In this document: in pieces, positions 1-7,853 of the stretch
Numbering within the stretch: the stretch's first letter is position 1
How the letters are laid out: each line of letters begins with the position of its first letter
Assembly: GCA_963849695.1 (NCBI GenBank)
Contig: CAWKIT010000024.1
Location: forward strand, 9,643-73,642
Reading direction: 5' to 3'
DNA: 64,000 nucleotides
Source: DASSUW01 sp963849695
GTDB lineage: Bacteria > Actinomycetota > Thermoleophilia > Solirubrobacterales > Solirubrobacteraceae
Program-made: the position numbers and the translations under genes
The notes under the pieces: model-generated
The model's input: only the letters and a program-made list of their open reading frames with translations
The model's database searches: none
Told to the model about the DNA's origin: nothing

Positions 1-40
1 GGCGGCACGATGGGATCCGCTCGCCCGCCGCGCCCTCCGG

Positions 41-691
41 GTGGTGATCGCCGACGACTCCGCGCTGGTGCGCGACGGCGTCGCCGCCGTGCTGCGGGAA
101 TGCGGCGTGCACGTCGCCGCCATCGCCTGCGATGCGGACTCGCTTTACCGCGAGGTGGAGCGCCATCGGCCGGATGTGGCGCTGGTCGACATCCGCATGC
201 CCCCGACGGGCACGAACGAGGGCCTCGTGGCCGCCGAGCACATCGGCCGGGAGTACCCCGAGGTCGCCGTCCTCGTCCTGTCCCAGTACCTCGAGCTCGC
301 CTATGCCGTGCATCTCGTCGAGAACGGCGAGGCGCGACGCGGCTATCTGCTCAAGGATCGCGTGAGCGACATCGAAGTGCTGTTCGACGCCATCCGCCGG
401 GTCGCGCACGGAGGAACCGTCGTGGACCCGGCGATCGTCGAGGAGCTCGTAGCGCGGACAGGGGCCGCCGGCCAGCTGGCGGGGTTGACCGATCGCGAGC
501 GCGCGGTCCTCGCGCTCATCGCCGAAGGGTTCTCCGACGCCGCGATCGCCGAGCGCGTGAACCTCACGCCGGACGAGGTGGAGAAGCACGTCGAGCAGAT
601 CTTCCTGAAGCTCGGGGTGCGCGACGAGGATGCGTCCCACCGCCGCGTCGCCGCGGTGCTCGCCTATCTGCGCGCCACGCTGGTGCGCTGA
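41..691 (+). CDS. NarL/LuxR-type response regulator, possibly 5'-partial
   Basis: DNA-binding response regulator. The receiver domain (about residues 1-115) shows the acidic pair in IADDS, the phospho-acceptor Asp50 in VALVDIRMP, and the conserved Lys near residue 105 in YLLKDR. A LuxR-type helix-turn-helix follows at about 150-195 (LTDRERAVLALIAEG, then VEKHVEQIFLKLGV). The GTG at 41 gives MVIADDS, but the frame stays open to the first base of the window and no -10 element or ribosome site is visible, so the true start may lie upstream. The PAS-type kinase at 2281-3396 is a plausible partner, although a lipase gene on the other strand separates them. Family is clear; partner and targets are inferred. 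Confidence 0.85.
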   Translation: MVIADDSALVRDGVAAVLRECGVHVAAIACDADSLYREVERHRPDVALVDIRMPPTGTNEGLVAAEHIGREYPEVAVLVLSQYLELAYAVHLVENGEARRGYLLKDRVSDIEVLFDAIRRVAHGGTVVDPAIVEELVARTGAAGQLAGLTDRERAVLALIAEGFSDAAIAERVNLTPDEVEKHVEQIFLKLGVRDEDASHRRVAAVLAYLRATLVR

Positions 692-767
692 GTGCGCGGC
701 GGCGTGGTCCCACCTGCCTCGCCCGGCTCGGCCCGCCGGTAAGAACCGGAACCGACCGGCGGGCGAG

Positions 768-2282
768 TCAGCGCAGCAGGGCCCGCCCCGCGCGCAGCAG
801 GATGCGCGCCATCCGCAGCCGCGCACGCCACGGGAGGTCGCGCTGCCCGGCCTGTCCACGGCGTACGTCCTGCCAGCGCTCGGGGCGGCGCCTCTCGATC
901 GCGGCGGCCGCCGCCTGCACAGCTCCGTCCGGCAGGCCGCAGGCGCCAAGGCCGTCATTGCACCAGGCCAGCGTGCTCTCGTAGCCGAGGGCGAAGTCGC
1001 TGCGCCGCAGGTCCCGGTCGAGGAAGCCGCCGAAGTCGCCCATCAGCTCGCCTGCCAGCAGGTCCGTCACCCCGCTGTCCGCGTGCTTGGCGAGCAGCAA
1101 TGGCGAGATGACGTCGACCGCGACGTGCTGCTTGCCGCGCAGCCCGCCGATGTCTTCGACCGCACGCCGCAACAGCTCGCCGGCCGGCCGCTCGTCGTCC
1201 TCCTCCGATGCCGGGTCGCCGTCGCCGTCGCCGCGGAGCTTGCCCCGATCGCCGGAGATACGCTCGAGCAGCGCGCGCAGACCGTCGCGCGCCTCCTCCG
1301 AGAGGTGGCCGTCGATCGCGTCCGACAGCTGCCCGATCCAGTCGAGTCGGTAGTTGTCGCGCTCGATCTTGCGCACGTCGTCGTAGAGCGCCTGCTCGGG
1401 AGGGACCGTGAGCGCCCGCGCGAGCCCATGGCCCCAGCTCGGGTCGTAGTCGCGGTCGCTCCACTCCTCGGCGGCGGAGGGCTCCTCCGAGCGCGGGTCG
1501 ATCAGGAGGTTCAGGCGGTGCGCGTCCTCGGGCCCGTCGTCGTCGACCGCCCGCGCCGCGGCCAGGACTCTGCCCAGCGGCTCCGACTGGATCTGGCCGC
1601 CGTCGGAGTACCACAACCAGCCCGACCGCGGCAGGTTCGTGATGCCCTGCCGCTCGTACTCGTCCCTGTCGGCGCGGCGGTCGAGCACTCTCGGCGCGAA
1701 GGCCCCGGGATGCGACGCGGAGGCGAGCACGGTCTCGAGCGGCGAGCTTCCCCGCGGCTCCAGCAGCTGCGCCGTGCCGCCGCCGGGCTCGAGCCGGAAG
1801 TCCTTCCAATCGGCGAACGTCACACCCGTCACGGGCTCGTCCCGGCGCAGGCCGTGGATGTCGTAGGTCAGCCCGCGCAGGCCGGTGAGCGCGATGTGGA
1901 GCATCAGCGGATGGCGCTGGGCGGCACCGCGCCTGCCGCTCTCGAGCAGCTCCGGCAGCTCGCGCCGGACACGCGCCAGCGACAGCGGCCCTCGCGCACC
2001 GCCCCGCAGCAGGGTGTCGACCGTCACGCGGTCCACCCACGCCTCGTGGAGGAGCCGACAGCCATCGGCCCCCTCGAGCAGCGAATGGGCGGCGATCAGC
2101 CCCACGATCGAGCCGGCCGACGCTCCGCCGATGGCGTCGACGCGGACGTCGACCCCATGGTCGTCGCGGATGCACTCGAGCGCGGCGAGCAGCGCGGCGC
2201 TCGCGCCCGCCTGGTACGCGCCGAGCGAGGCACCCCCCGACAGCGTCAAGCAGACGCGCAAAGCACTGGGCATTGGCGACAT
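768..2282 (-). CDS. patatin-like phospholipase family protein
   Basis: Probable lipid acyl hydrolase with a Ser-Asp dyad. The N-terminus has the glycine-rich oxyanion loop LSGGASLGAYQAG, followed by the nucleophile motif GGASAGS (GxSxG) near residues 52-58. The dyad aspartate is expected in the SDGGQ motif near residue 227. The roughly 500-residue length is larger than a bare patatin domain, and the C-terminal half is acidic and unassigned. ATG starts at 2282 and 2273 are both possible (MSPMPSALRV or MPSALRV). The first overlaps the ATG of the divergent kinase in a CATG palindrome. No signal peptide is visible, so it is probably cytoplasmic or membrane-associated. Substrate unknown. Confidence 0.85.
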   Translation of the reverse strand: MSPMPSALRVCLTLSGGASLGAYQAGASAALLAALECIRDDHGVDVRVDAIGGASAGSIVGLIAAHSLLEGADGCRLLHEAWVDRVTVDTLLRGGARGPLSLARVRRELPELLESGRRGAAQRHPLMLHIALTGLRGLTYDIHGLRRDEPVTGVTFADWKDFRLEPGGGTAQLLEPRGSSPLETVLASASHPGAFAPRVLDRRADRDEYERQGITNLPRSGWLWYSDGGQIQSEPLGRVLAAARAVDDDGPEDAHRLNLLIDPRSEEPSAAEEWSDRDYDPSWGHGLARALTVPPEQALYDDVRKIERDNYRLDWIGQLSDAIDGHLSEEARDGLRALLERISGDRGKLRGDGDGDPASEEDDERPAGELLRRAVEDIGGLRGKQHVAVDVISPLLLAKHADSGVTDLLAGELMGDFGGFLDRDLRRSDFALGYESTLAWCNDGLGACGLPDGAVQAAAAAIERRRPERWQDVRRGQAGQRDLPWRARLRMARILLRAGRALLR

Positions 2283-3396
2283 GTGCCCGGCAGCGCCCGG
2301 CCTGAATCGCGGACGTAGACTCGCGTCCATCGGCATCTCCGAAGGCAGGCAGCAGGAGGAGCGGCTGCAGGCGGTGATCGACTCGTCGCCGCTTGCGCTC
2401 GTCGAGTTCGGCCTCGACACGCGGATACGGCTGTGGAACCCCGCGGCCGAGCGGATCTTCGGCTGGACGCGCGAGGAGATCGTCGGACGCGGCGGCCTTC
2501 CGATGGCGCCGCCGGAGAAACGCGCGGAGAGCGAGGAGCTGTTCGTGCGCGTGCGCGCGGGCGAGTGGGTGAACGACTACGAGACCGTGCGCCGGCGCAA
2601 GGACGGAGCGCTGGTGCCCGTCTCGATCGCGGCAGCCCCGGTCAGGGACGCCTCGGGCCGGGTCGTCGGCAACATGGTCGCGTACACCGACATCACCGAG
2701 CGCAAGGCACAGGAGGCGGAGGTCCATCGCCTCAACGACGAGCTCCACGCCCGGCTCGAGGAGCTCGCCGCGTCGCGGGCGCGAATCGTCGCCGCGGGCG
2801 ACGTCGAGCGGCGCCGGCTCGAGCGCAATCTCCACGACGGCGCGCAGCAGCGGCTGGTCACGCTCGCACTGTCGCTGCGGCTCGCGCTGGCGAAGCTCGA
2901 GTCCGATCCCGGCGCCGCGCACACGATGCTCGCGAACGCCGGCGACGAGCTGGCGCTCGCGCTCGACGAGCTGCGCGAGCTCGCGCGCGGCCTCCATCCC
3001 GCGGTGCTCACCGATCGCGGGCTGCAACCGGCGGTGGAGATGCTCGCGGGCCGCGCGCCGGTCGTCGTGGAGATCGAGGAGATTCCCGGCGAGCGGCTGC
3101 CGGAGCCCGTCGAAGCCGCCGCCTACTACCTGATCGCCGAGGCGCTGACCAACGTCGCCAAGTACGCCGCGGCGTCGACCGTGCGGGTGCGGGTCGCCGC
3201 CGGCGATGCCGCCGTGCTCGTCGAGGTGACCGACGACGGCGTCGGGGGCGCCGACCCGGCGAACGGGTCGGGCCTCCGCGGCCTGGCCGACCGGGTCGAG
3301 GCACTGGCCGGCTCGCTCGTCGTGGTCAGCCCCGCCGGCGGCGGGACCTCGCTGCGGGCCGAGATCCCGACGCTCAGCGCGCGACCGCGGCGCTGA
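2281..3396 (+). CDS. PAS-domain sensor histidine kinase (HisKA_3 type)
   Basis: Soluble two-component kinase. A PAS domain (about residues 25-145, LQAVIDSSPLALVEFG through YTDITERK) is followed by a short coiled coil. The HisKA_3 dimerisation/phosphoacceptor segment then gives ERRRLERNLHDGAQQRLVTLA with the phospho-His in LHDG. The HATPase_c domain has EALTNVAKYA (N box) and DDGVGGADPANGSGLRGLADR (G boxes). There is no membrane segment, so it should sense a cytoplasmic signal through PAS. The start is uncertain: ATG 2281 is the only normal start giving a full PAS, but a good -10 hexamer TAGACT sits downstream at 2316-2321, seven bases before an in-frame ATC codon. Its partner is probably the response regulator at 41-691. 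Confidence 0.85.
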   Translation: MCPAAPGLNRGRRLASIGISEGRQQEERLQAVIDSSPLALVEFGLDTRIRLWNPAAERIFGWTREEIVGRGGLPMAPPEKRAESEELFVRVRAGEWVNDYETVRRRKDGALVPVSIAAAPVRDASGRVVGNMVAYTDITERKAQEAEVHRLNDELHARLEELAASRARIVAAGDVERRRLERNLHDGAQQRLVTLALSLRLALAKLESDPGAAHTMLANAGDELALALDELRELARGLHPAVLTDRGLQPAVEMLAGRAPVVVEIEEIPGERLPEPVEAAAYYLIAEALTNVAKYAAASTVRVRVAAGDAAVLVEVTDDGVGGADPANGSGLRGLADRVEALAGSLVVVSPAGGGTSLRAEIPTLSARPRR

Positions 3397-3575
3397 CCGT
3401 CGCGGCCGGCGCCTCGGGGAGGAGCTCCGCGTGCGCTTTGGTCTGCTTGTAGATGACTGGTTCCGCGCTCGCGCACGTGGCGGTGGGCCGCTGCGGCGCT
3501 GGTGTTGTGCGCACGCTCCCGCTACCGCTCGGCGGCGAGGTGGGCCCGCCGCGGTCGGGCGCGGTGGGCCCAGCG

Positions 3576-3905
3576 AACTGCGGCTGGGTGGGGAGCGGCG
3601 ACGACGCCGAGGCGGCCCGTCCGATAGCCGCGCCCGGTCCCGTTGTGGATTTCCACAACGAGGGCCGGCAAATCAGGCCGGCGAGCGCGTGCGAACCGCC
3701 GCCGACAGCGCTTGGGATGTGCATTCGGACCTCTACACCAGCCGTTGGGCGCGGTTCGAGGTAAGCCGTCCTGCCCTGGTGTCGACATTCGATACCAGGG
3801 CAGGACAGCTCCACATTGGAGATTCCTACAACGCCGAAGCCCGGCCACGGCGCCGACGGCCCGGCCGCGCGGGCCGCTCCCCCGCTTCCCCACCCAGCCG
3901 CAGTT
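3576..3905. repeat. inverted repeat arms AACTGCGGCTGGGT, first pair
   Basis: AACTGCGGCTGGGT at 3576-3589 and its exact reverse complement at 3892-3905 bracket about 300 bases. Identical 14-base arms form a tight hairpin at 50970-51029. Flanking bases are also partly shared (GGCCGCGCGG beside the arms), so this is a small dispersed repeat family and not chance. Confidence 0.6.
3768..3806. repeat. strong 13-bp hairpin
   Basis: GTCCTGCCCTGGT (3768-3780) pairs perfectly with ACCAGGGCAGGAC (3794-3806). The inner TCGA-CAT-TCGA allows the stem to continue through one G:T pair, leaving a CAT loop. There is no U-tract, so an intrinsic terminator is not certain. It may be the end of a decayed element. 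Confidence 0.55.
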
Positions 3906-3984
3906 GGCCGGCGTCGCCAGCCACCACACGCTGCGTCGATTTCGCCGCGCCACGCCGGCCTGACCAGCCCGTGACCGCCGGCAC

Positions 3985-4177
3985 CCCGTCCGCGCTCGAA
4001 TCGCAACACGAACGCCTCGTGGTTGATGCCCGCCGCCGGGAACGTGATCTCGTCCTCGGGCACGCCGACCAGTTTCGCGAGCTGCGCAACGGTGTACTGC
4101 ACCGAGTGGCACAGCCCGACGACCTGCGAGGTCGGGGGGCCGGCGTAGATCGTCCGATGCGCGCGATCTTGAGTCAT
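3985..4177 (-). pseudogene. GH4 alpha-glucosidase/alpha-galactosidase remnant
   Basis: A fragment of about 60 residues reads QVVGLCHSVQYTVAQLAKLVGVPEDEI, then FPAAGINHEAFVLRFERG. It matches the conserved core of family-4 glycosidases, where LCHSVQ and AGINHMAF-like motifs surround the metal/NAD site; family members are about 430 residues long. Nothing upstream of the local ATG at 4177 or downstream of FERG continues the family, and the frame then runs into low-complexity sequence. This is therefore an internal piece of a lost gene. It lies beside a glucoamylase, which fits a former oligosaccharide-use locus. Confidence 0.6.
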
Positions 4178-4229
4178 CGCTCGGTGGTCGCCAAGGTCTA
4201 AGCCACACGAAACCGGCATGCCGGCCGCG

Positions 4230-4243
4230 GATGCTGGGTAGCC
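4230..4243 (+). promoter_or_regulatory. -10 element before the glucoamylase start
   Basis: GATGCT at 4230-4235 (NANNNT) ends eight bases before ATG 4244, with no ribosome site between them. This fits a leaderless transcript, a spacing seen repeatedly in this window. Confidence 0.4.
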
Positions 4244-6445
4244 ATGTGGACGATGCTTCGAGTGGGGGGACTGCTGACGAGCTTGCTCGTGCTGGCCGTG
4301 ATGGCCGCTCCGGCCGGCGCCGCCCCGCCGGCGCCCGGAGCGCCGGGCGCCGTGCACACCTGGGCGCCGGCCGACAAGCACGGCTTCGGCACCTCGCAGC
4401 AGCTCACGAGCCACGCCTCCTTCACGCTGCGCGCCGCCTCCCTGACCGAGATCTACTACCCGGACCTCAGCACGCCGGCTTTCCGCGGGCTGCAGTTCGT
4501 GGTGACCGACGGGAAGACGTTCGCAGACCGGGAGACGGTGGACGACGACCCGCGGCACATCGAGCCGGTGGCGCCGGGCGTGTCCGCCCACGTCGAGCCG
4601 GACGGCTCGCTCGCGTTCCGGCAGGTGACGAGCACGTCCCGGTGGCGGCTGACGAAGACCTGGATCACCGATCCCGCGCGCGCGACCGTGCTCGCGCGCG
4701 TGCGTTTCGAGTCCCTGACCGGTACGCCGCTCCAGCTCTACGTGCTCGCCGATCCGGCGCCCGGCAACGACGGCAACGACGACCTCGGGACCAGCGGCAG
4801 CCACGACCTCGTCGCCTACGACGAGGCCGCCGCCACCGCGGTCGCGGCCACGCCGGGCCTGCGCCGGACCACGAGCGGCTACCGTGGCTCCGCGAGCGAC
4901 CCGTGGCGCGCTCTGGAGGCGATGGAGAACCTCCACCCGTACGACGCGGTCGAGCCCGGCAACGTCGTCCAGGCCGCCGCCACCGCCCTCGACGGCAAGC
5001 GACACCAGACCATGACCCTGGCGATCGGCTTGGGGCCCGACCAGGCCGCTGCCCGCGCCACCGCCACCCGCTCGCTCGACGGCGGGTTCGCGCAGGCCGA
5101 GCGGCGCTACCACGAAGGCTGGGAGGACTACCGCTCCGAGCTCGCGACGCCACCCGCCAGCGTCGCCGGCGACGCCGAGCTGCGCGCCGTCTACGAGCAG
5201 TCGCTGCTGGTGCTCGCCGCATCGGAGGACAAGACCTACCGCGGCGCGTCGATCGCCTCGCCCAGCATGCCGTGGATCTGGGGCACCCTGAAGCTCGAGC
5301 CGGATCAGCGCTCGGGCCCGTACCACCTCGTCTGGCCTCGCGACCTCTACCACGTGGCCACCGCGCAGAAGGCCGCGGGCGACGACGACGCGGCCGACCG
5401 CTTGCTGGACTACCTGTGGCAGGTACAGAAGCCGGCCGGAGACTGGTGGCAGAACACATTCGTCAACGGCACCGAGAAGTGGACGACCGAGCAGCTCGAC
5501 CAGGTCTCGCTCCCGATCGTGCTCGCCTGGTGGCTGGGCCGCACGGACGCGGACGACTGGGACCACGTCGAGCGGGCCGCCGACTACCTCGTGAACAACG
5601 AGGACCGGCCGCGCAGCAATCAGGAGCGCTGGGAGAACCAGGACGGCTACTCGCCCAACACGATCGCCACCGAGATCGCCGGCCTGATCTGCGCCGCCGA
5701 CATCGCGCGCAGGAATGGCGAGCCGGGCAAGGCGGCAGCGTACGAGACGCTCGCCGACGAGTGGCAGCGGCAAGTCGAGAGCTGGACCGCGACCACGAAC
5801 GGCCCGTACTCGCCCCGGCCGTACTACCTGCGTGTGACCAAGGACGGGATGCCGGACAACCCCACGACCTACAACCTCGGCGACAACTTCGACCGCCCCG
5901 TCGACCAGCGCGAGATCGTCGACAACTCGTTCCTGGGTCTGGTCCTGTTCGGCGTCAAGCCGTGGAACCACCCGACGGTGCTCAACTCGCTGATCGTCGG
6001 CGACCGCACGAGCGCCTATCCCCTGGCCGTCGCCACCCCGAGCGGGACTTCGTGGCATCGCTTCACGTTCGACGGCTACGGCGAGCAGCCCGATGGCGGC
6101 GACTGGGACCTGTTCTTCGACAACCCGGAGGGCCAGACGCGCGGGCGCCTGTGGCCGCTGCTGAGCGGTGAGCGCGGCGAGTACGAGCTGCTTGCGGGCG
6201 GCGAACCGAATCGCCACCTGCGCACGATCGCCAACACGGCCAACGACGGGCTGATGCTGCCCGAGCAGATCTGGGACGACGTGCCGCCGCCCGGCGAGAC
6301 GTCCGGGCGCGGCACGCGGTCGGCGACGCCGCTGGCCTGGACGCACGCCCAGTTCATACGGCTGGCATGGTCGATCGACGCCGGCAGGCCCATCGAGCGG
6401 CCCTCGGTGGTCAGCTGCCGTTACACCGGTGTGAACTGTCCCTAG
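4244..6445 (+). CDS. secreted GH15 glucan 1,4-alpha-glucosidase (glucoamylase)
   Basis: Releases glucose from the non-reducing ends of starch and dextrins outside the cell. A Sec signal peptide spans about residues 1-27 (hydrophobic LLTSLLVLAVMAAPAGAA). Next comes a bacterial glucoamylase N-terminal beta-sandwich (about 45-290), then the (alpha/alpha)6 catalytic domain. YHLVWPRDLYHVATA near residue 365 is the typical substrate-site loop. The general acid Glu is expected in RWENQDGYSPN (near 463) and the base Glu in LMLPEQIWD (near 672). The 733-residue length is normal for the family. The protein appears intact and has a secreted alpha-amylase counterpart at 38.7 kb. ATG 4244 was chosen because it begins the signal peptide. 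Confidence 0.93.
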   Translation: MWTMLRVGGLLTSLLVLAVMAAPAGAAPPAPGAPGAVHTWAPADKHGFGTSQQLTSHASFTLRAASLTEIYYPDLSTPAFRGLQFVVTDGKTFADRETVDDDPRHIEPVAPGVSAHVEPDGSLAFRQVTSTSRWRLTKTWITDPARATVLARVRFESLTGTPLQLYVLADPAPGNDGNDDLGTSGSHDLVAYDEAAATAVAATPGLRRTTSGYRGSASDPWRALEAMENLHPYDAVEPGNVVQAAATALDGKRHQTMTLAIGLGPDQAAARATATRSLDGGFAQAERRYHEGWEDYRSELATPPASVAGDAELRAVYEQSLLVLAASEDKTYRGASIASPSMPWIWGTLKLEPDQRSGPYHLVWPRDLYHVATAQKAAGDDDAADRLLDYLWQVQKPAGDWWQNTFVNGTEKWTTEQLDQVSLPIVLAWWLGRTDADDWDHVERAADYLVNNEDRPRSNQERWENQDGYSPNTIATEIAGLICAADIARRNGEPGKAAAYETLADEWQRQVESWTATTNGPYSPRPYYLRVTKDGMPDNPTTYNLGDNFDRPVDQREIVDNSFLGLVLFGVKPWNHPTVLNSLIVGDRTSAYPLAVATPSGTSWHRFTFDGYGEQPDGGDWDLFFDNPEGQTRGRLWPLLSGERGEYELLAGGEPNRHLRTIANTANDGLMLPEQIWDDVPPPGETSGRGTRSATPLAWTHAQFIRLAWSIDAGRPIERPSVVSCRYTGVNCP

Positions 6446-6491
6446 ACCGGCGCCCGTCGCCCGTGTCAGACGTACGACCGCGTCGCGCCGC

Positions 6492-6869
6492 TCAACCGAC
6501 GCGGTGCGCCGCCGCCCGGTCGTCGTAGAGCGGCAGGTGCCCGGTGACACCGGCGACGTCGAACAGGCGCCGGACAGTCCCGGCCGGGCAGATGACCGCC
6601 AGCTGCCGGTTGAGGTCGCGCACGCGGCTGCGCGTGTCGAGGAGCACGTGCAGCCCCGACGAGTCCATGAACCGCGTGTGCGTCAGGTCGATCCACAGCT
6701 CGGCCGCGCCGCCGGCGAGGGCGGCCTCGACCGCGGCCGACAGCACGCCGACCGAATCGAGGTCGATCTCGCCGCCGACCGCCAGCACCGTGCGGCGCCC
6801 GATCACCTGTTGCGTGACGAGCGCGTGCGCCCTGTCCGCCTGACCGGCAGTCGCCGAACCCAACCTCAT
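6492..6869 (-). CDS. STAS-domain anti-sigma factor antagonist-like protein
   Basis: 125-residue single STAS domain of the SpoIIAA/RsbV kind. VLAVGGEIDLDSV is the first strand/helix, and FMDSSGLHVLLD carries the conserved Ser (DSSG) that RsbW-type kinases phosphorylate. These proteins bind anti-sigma kinases and free a sigma factor. A purine-rich stretch (AGAAGAG) sits eight bases before ATG 6869. The neighbours are unrelated; an RsbW-like ATPase lies far away at 55284-55673, and any pairing between them is only a guess. Confidence 0.88.
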   Translation of the reverse strand: MRLGSATAGQADRAHALVTQQVIGRRTVLAVGGEIDLDSVGVLSAAVEAALAGGAAELWIDLTHTRFMDSSGLHVLLDTRSRVRDLNRQLAVICPAGTVRRLFDVAGVTGHLPLYDDRAAAHRVG

Positions 6870-6955
6870 GAGCACTACTCTTCTGCGCCCGGCCGGAATC
6901 GACCTGCGTGCTGTCCTGGCTCTGACCGCAGCGCGCGGACGGGGCGGGCGGGTGT

Positions 6956-7798
6956 TCAGGCCGCGATCGAGCGGCTCCAGGCGCCCTCGGCGGCTGCGCG
7001 GCGGGCGAAGGCGCTGAAGTCGCGCGGCTCGCGGCCGAGCGCACGCTGCACGCCGTCGGCGAGCTCCTGGTTGCGGCCGTCGAGGACGTCGGTGAACAGG
7101 TAGCGCAGCAGCGCGATCAGGTCGCGCGGCACGTCGTCCGCCGCCAACCCCGCCTCGAACGCCTCGATCGGGATCGGCGTGTAGCGCAACGATCTGCCGG
7201 TCGCGCTGCCGATCTCGGCGACGGCCTCCGCGAAGGTGAGCGGCCGCGGGCCCGTCAGCTCGTACAGGCGGCCGGCGTGCCCGTCCTCGGTCAGCGCGGC
7301 CACCGCGACGTCGGCGATGTCCTCGGCGTCGACGAAGGGCTCGAGCACGTCGCCGGCGGGGAGCGCCAGCTCGCCCGCGGCCAGCGGCTCCTTGAAGTAC
7401 CCCTCGTTGAAGTTCTGCATGAACCAGCCGCAGCGGACGATCGTCCACTCGGCGCCCGATGCCTTCAGCGCCTCCTCGGCGCGCTCGGCCTCCTCCTCGC
7501 CGCGTCCCGACAGGAGCACGAGCCGGTGCGTACCGGCCGCCATCGCGCGCTCGGCGAGCGCGCCGATCAGCTTGGACGTCCCGGGGACCGCGATGTCGGG
7601 GTAGTAGGACACGTACGCAGCGGACGCGCCGCGCAGGGCGGGCTCCCACGTGCCGCGGTCGTCCCAGTCGAACGGCGGCTCGCCGGCGCGCGAGCCGATC
7701 CGAGCCGGCACGCCCTGCGCCTTCAGCCGCTCTGCGACGCGGCGCCCGGTCTTGCCGGTGCCGCCGATCACCAGGATGGTCTGGTCGTTGGTGTTCAT
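6956..7798 (-). CDS. NmrA-like NAD(P)-binding oxidoreductase
   Basis: 280-residue atypical short-chain dehydrogenase. The N-terminal Rossmann motif is ILVIGGTGKTGRRVAERL (GxxGxxG). The mid region has RLVLLSGRG and TIVRCGWFMQNFNEG, typical of NmrA/YtfG-type proteins that bind NAD(P) and act as redox sensors or quinone/ketone reductases. The YxxxK catalytic pair of classical SDRs is not evident, so catalysis is uncertain. ATG 7798 immediately precedes the nucleotide-binding strand and was preferred to an in-frame ATG 57 bases upstream. It is divergent from the membrane protein at 7854. Confidence 0.85.
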   Translation of the reverse strand: MNTNDQTILVIGGTGKTGRRVAERLKAQGVPARIGSRAGEPPFDWDDRGTWEPALRGASAAYVSYYPDIAVPGTSKLIGALAERAMAAGTHRLVLLSGRGEEEAERAEEALKASGAEWTIVRCGWFMQNFNEGYFKEPLAAGELALPAGDVLEPFVDAEDIADVAVAALTEDGHAGRLYELTGPRPLTFAEAVAEIGSATGRSLRYTPIPIEAFEAGLAADDVPRDLIALLRYLFTDVLDGRNQELADGVQRALGREPRDFSAFARRAAAEGAWSRSIAA

Positions 7799-7853
7799 GC
7801 GTCCAGTGTGCGAGGCATCAGCGCGACTGTCTATGACCAGAGATCGCCGGTTC

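Larger units (their letters stand above)
3397..3984. other. non-coding patch with hairpins and repeat arms
   Basis: About 590 bases without a convincing gene on either strand. Open frames here are low-complexity and match no family I recognise. The patch holds a perfect 9-bp inverted repeat (CGTTGTGGA/TCCACAACG, 3641-3660), a strong hairpin at 3768-3806, and two arms of a repeat also seen at 51 kb (AACTGCGGCTGGGT at 3576-3589, its reverse complement at 3892-3905). Together with the GH4 remnant next to it, this looks like decayed, formerly coding sequence, but that is inference. Confidence 0.5.

Noticed and set aside
3374..6550. Long minus-strand open frame over the glucoamylase
   Set aside because: Antisense shadow; only the short GH4-like segment near 4.0-4.18 kb within it has real family motifs.
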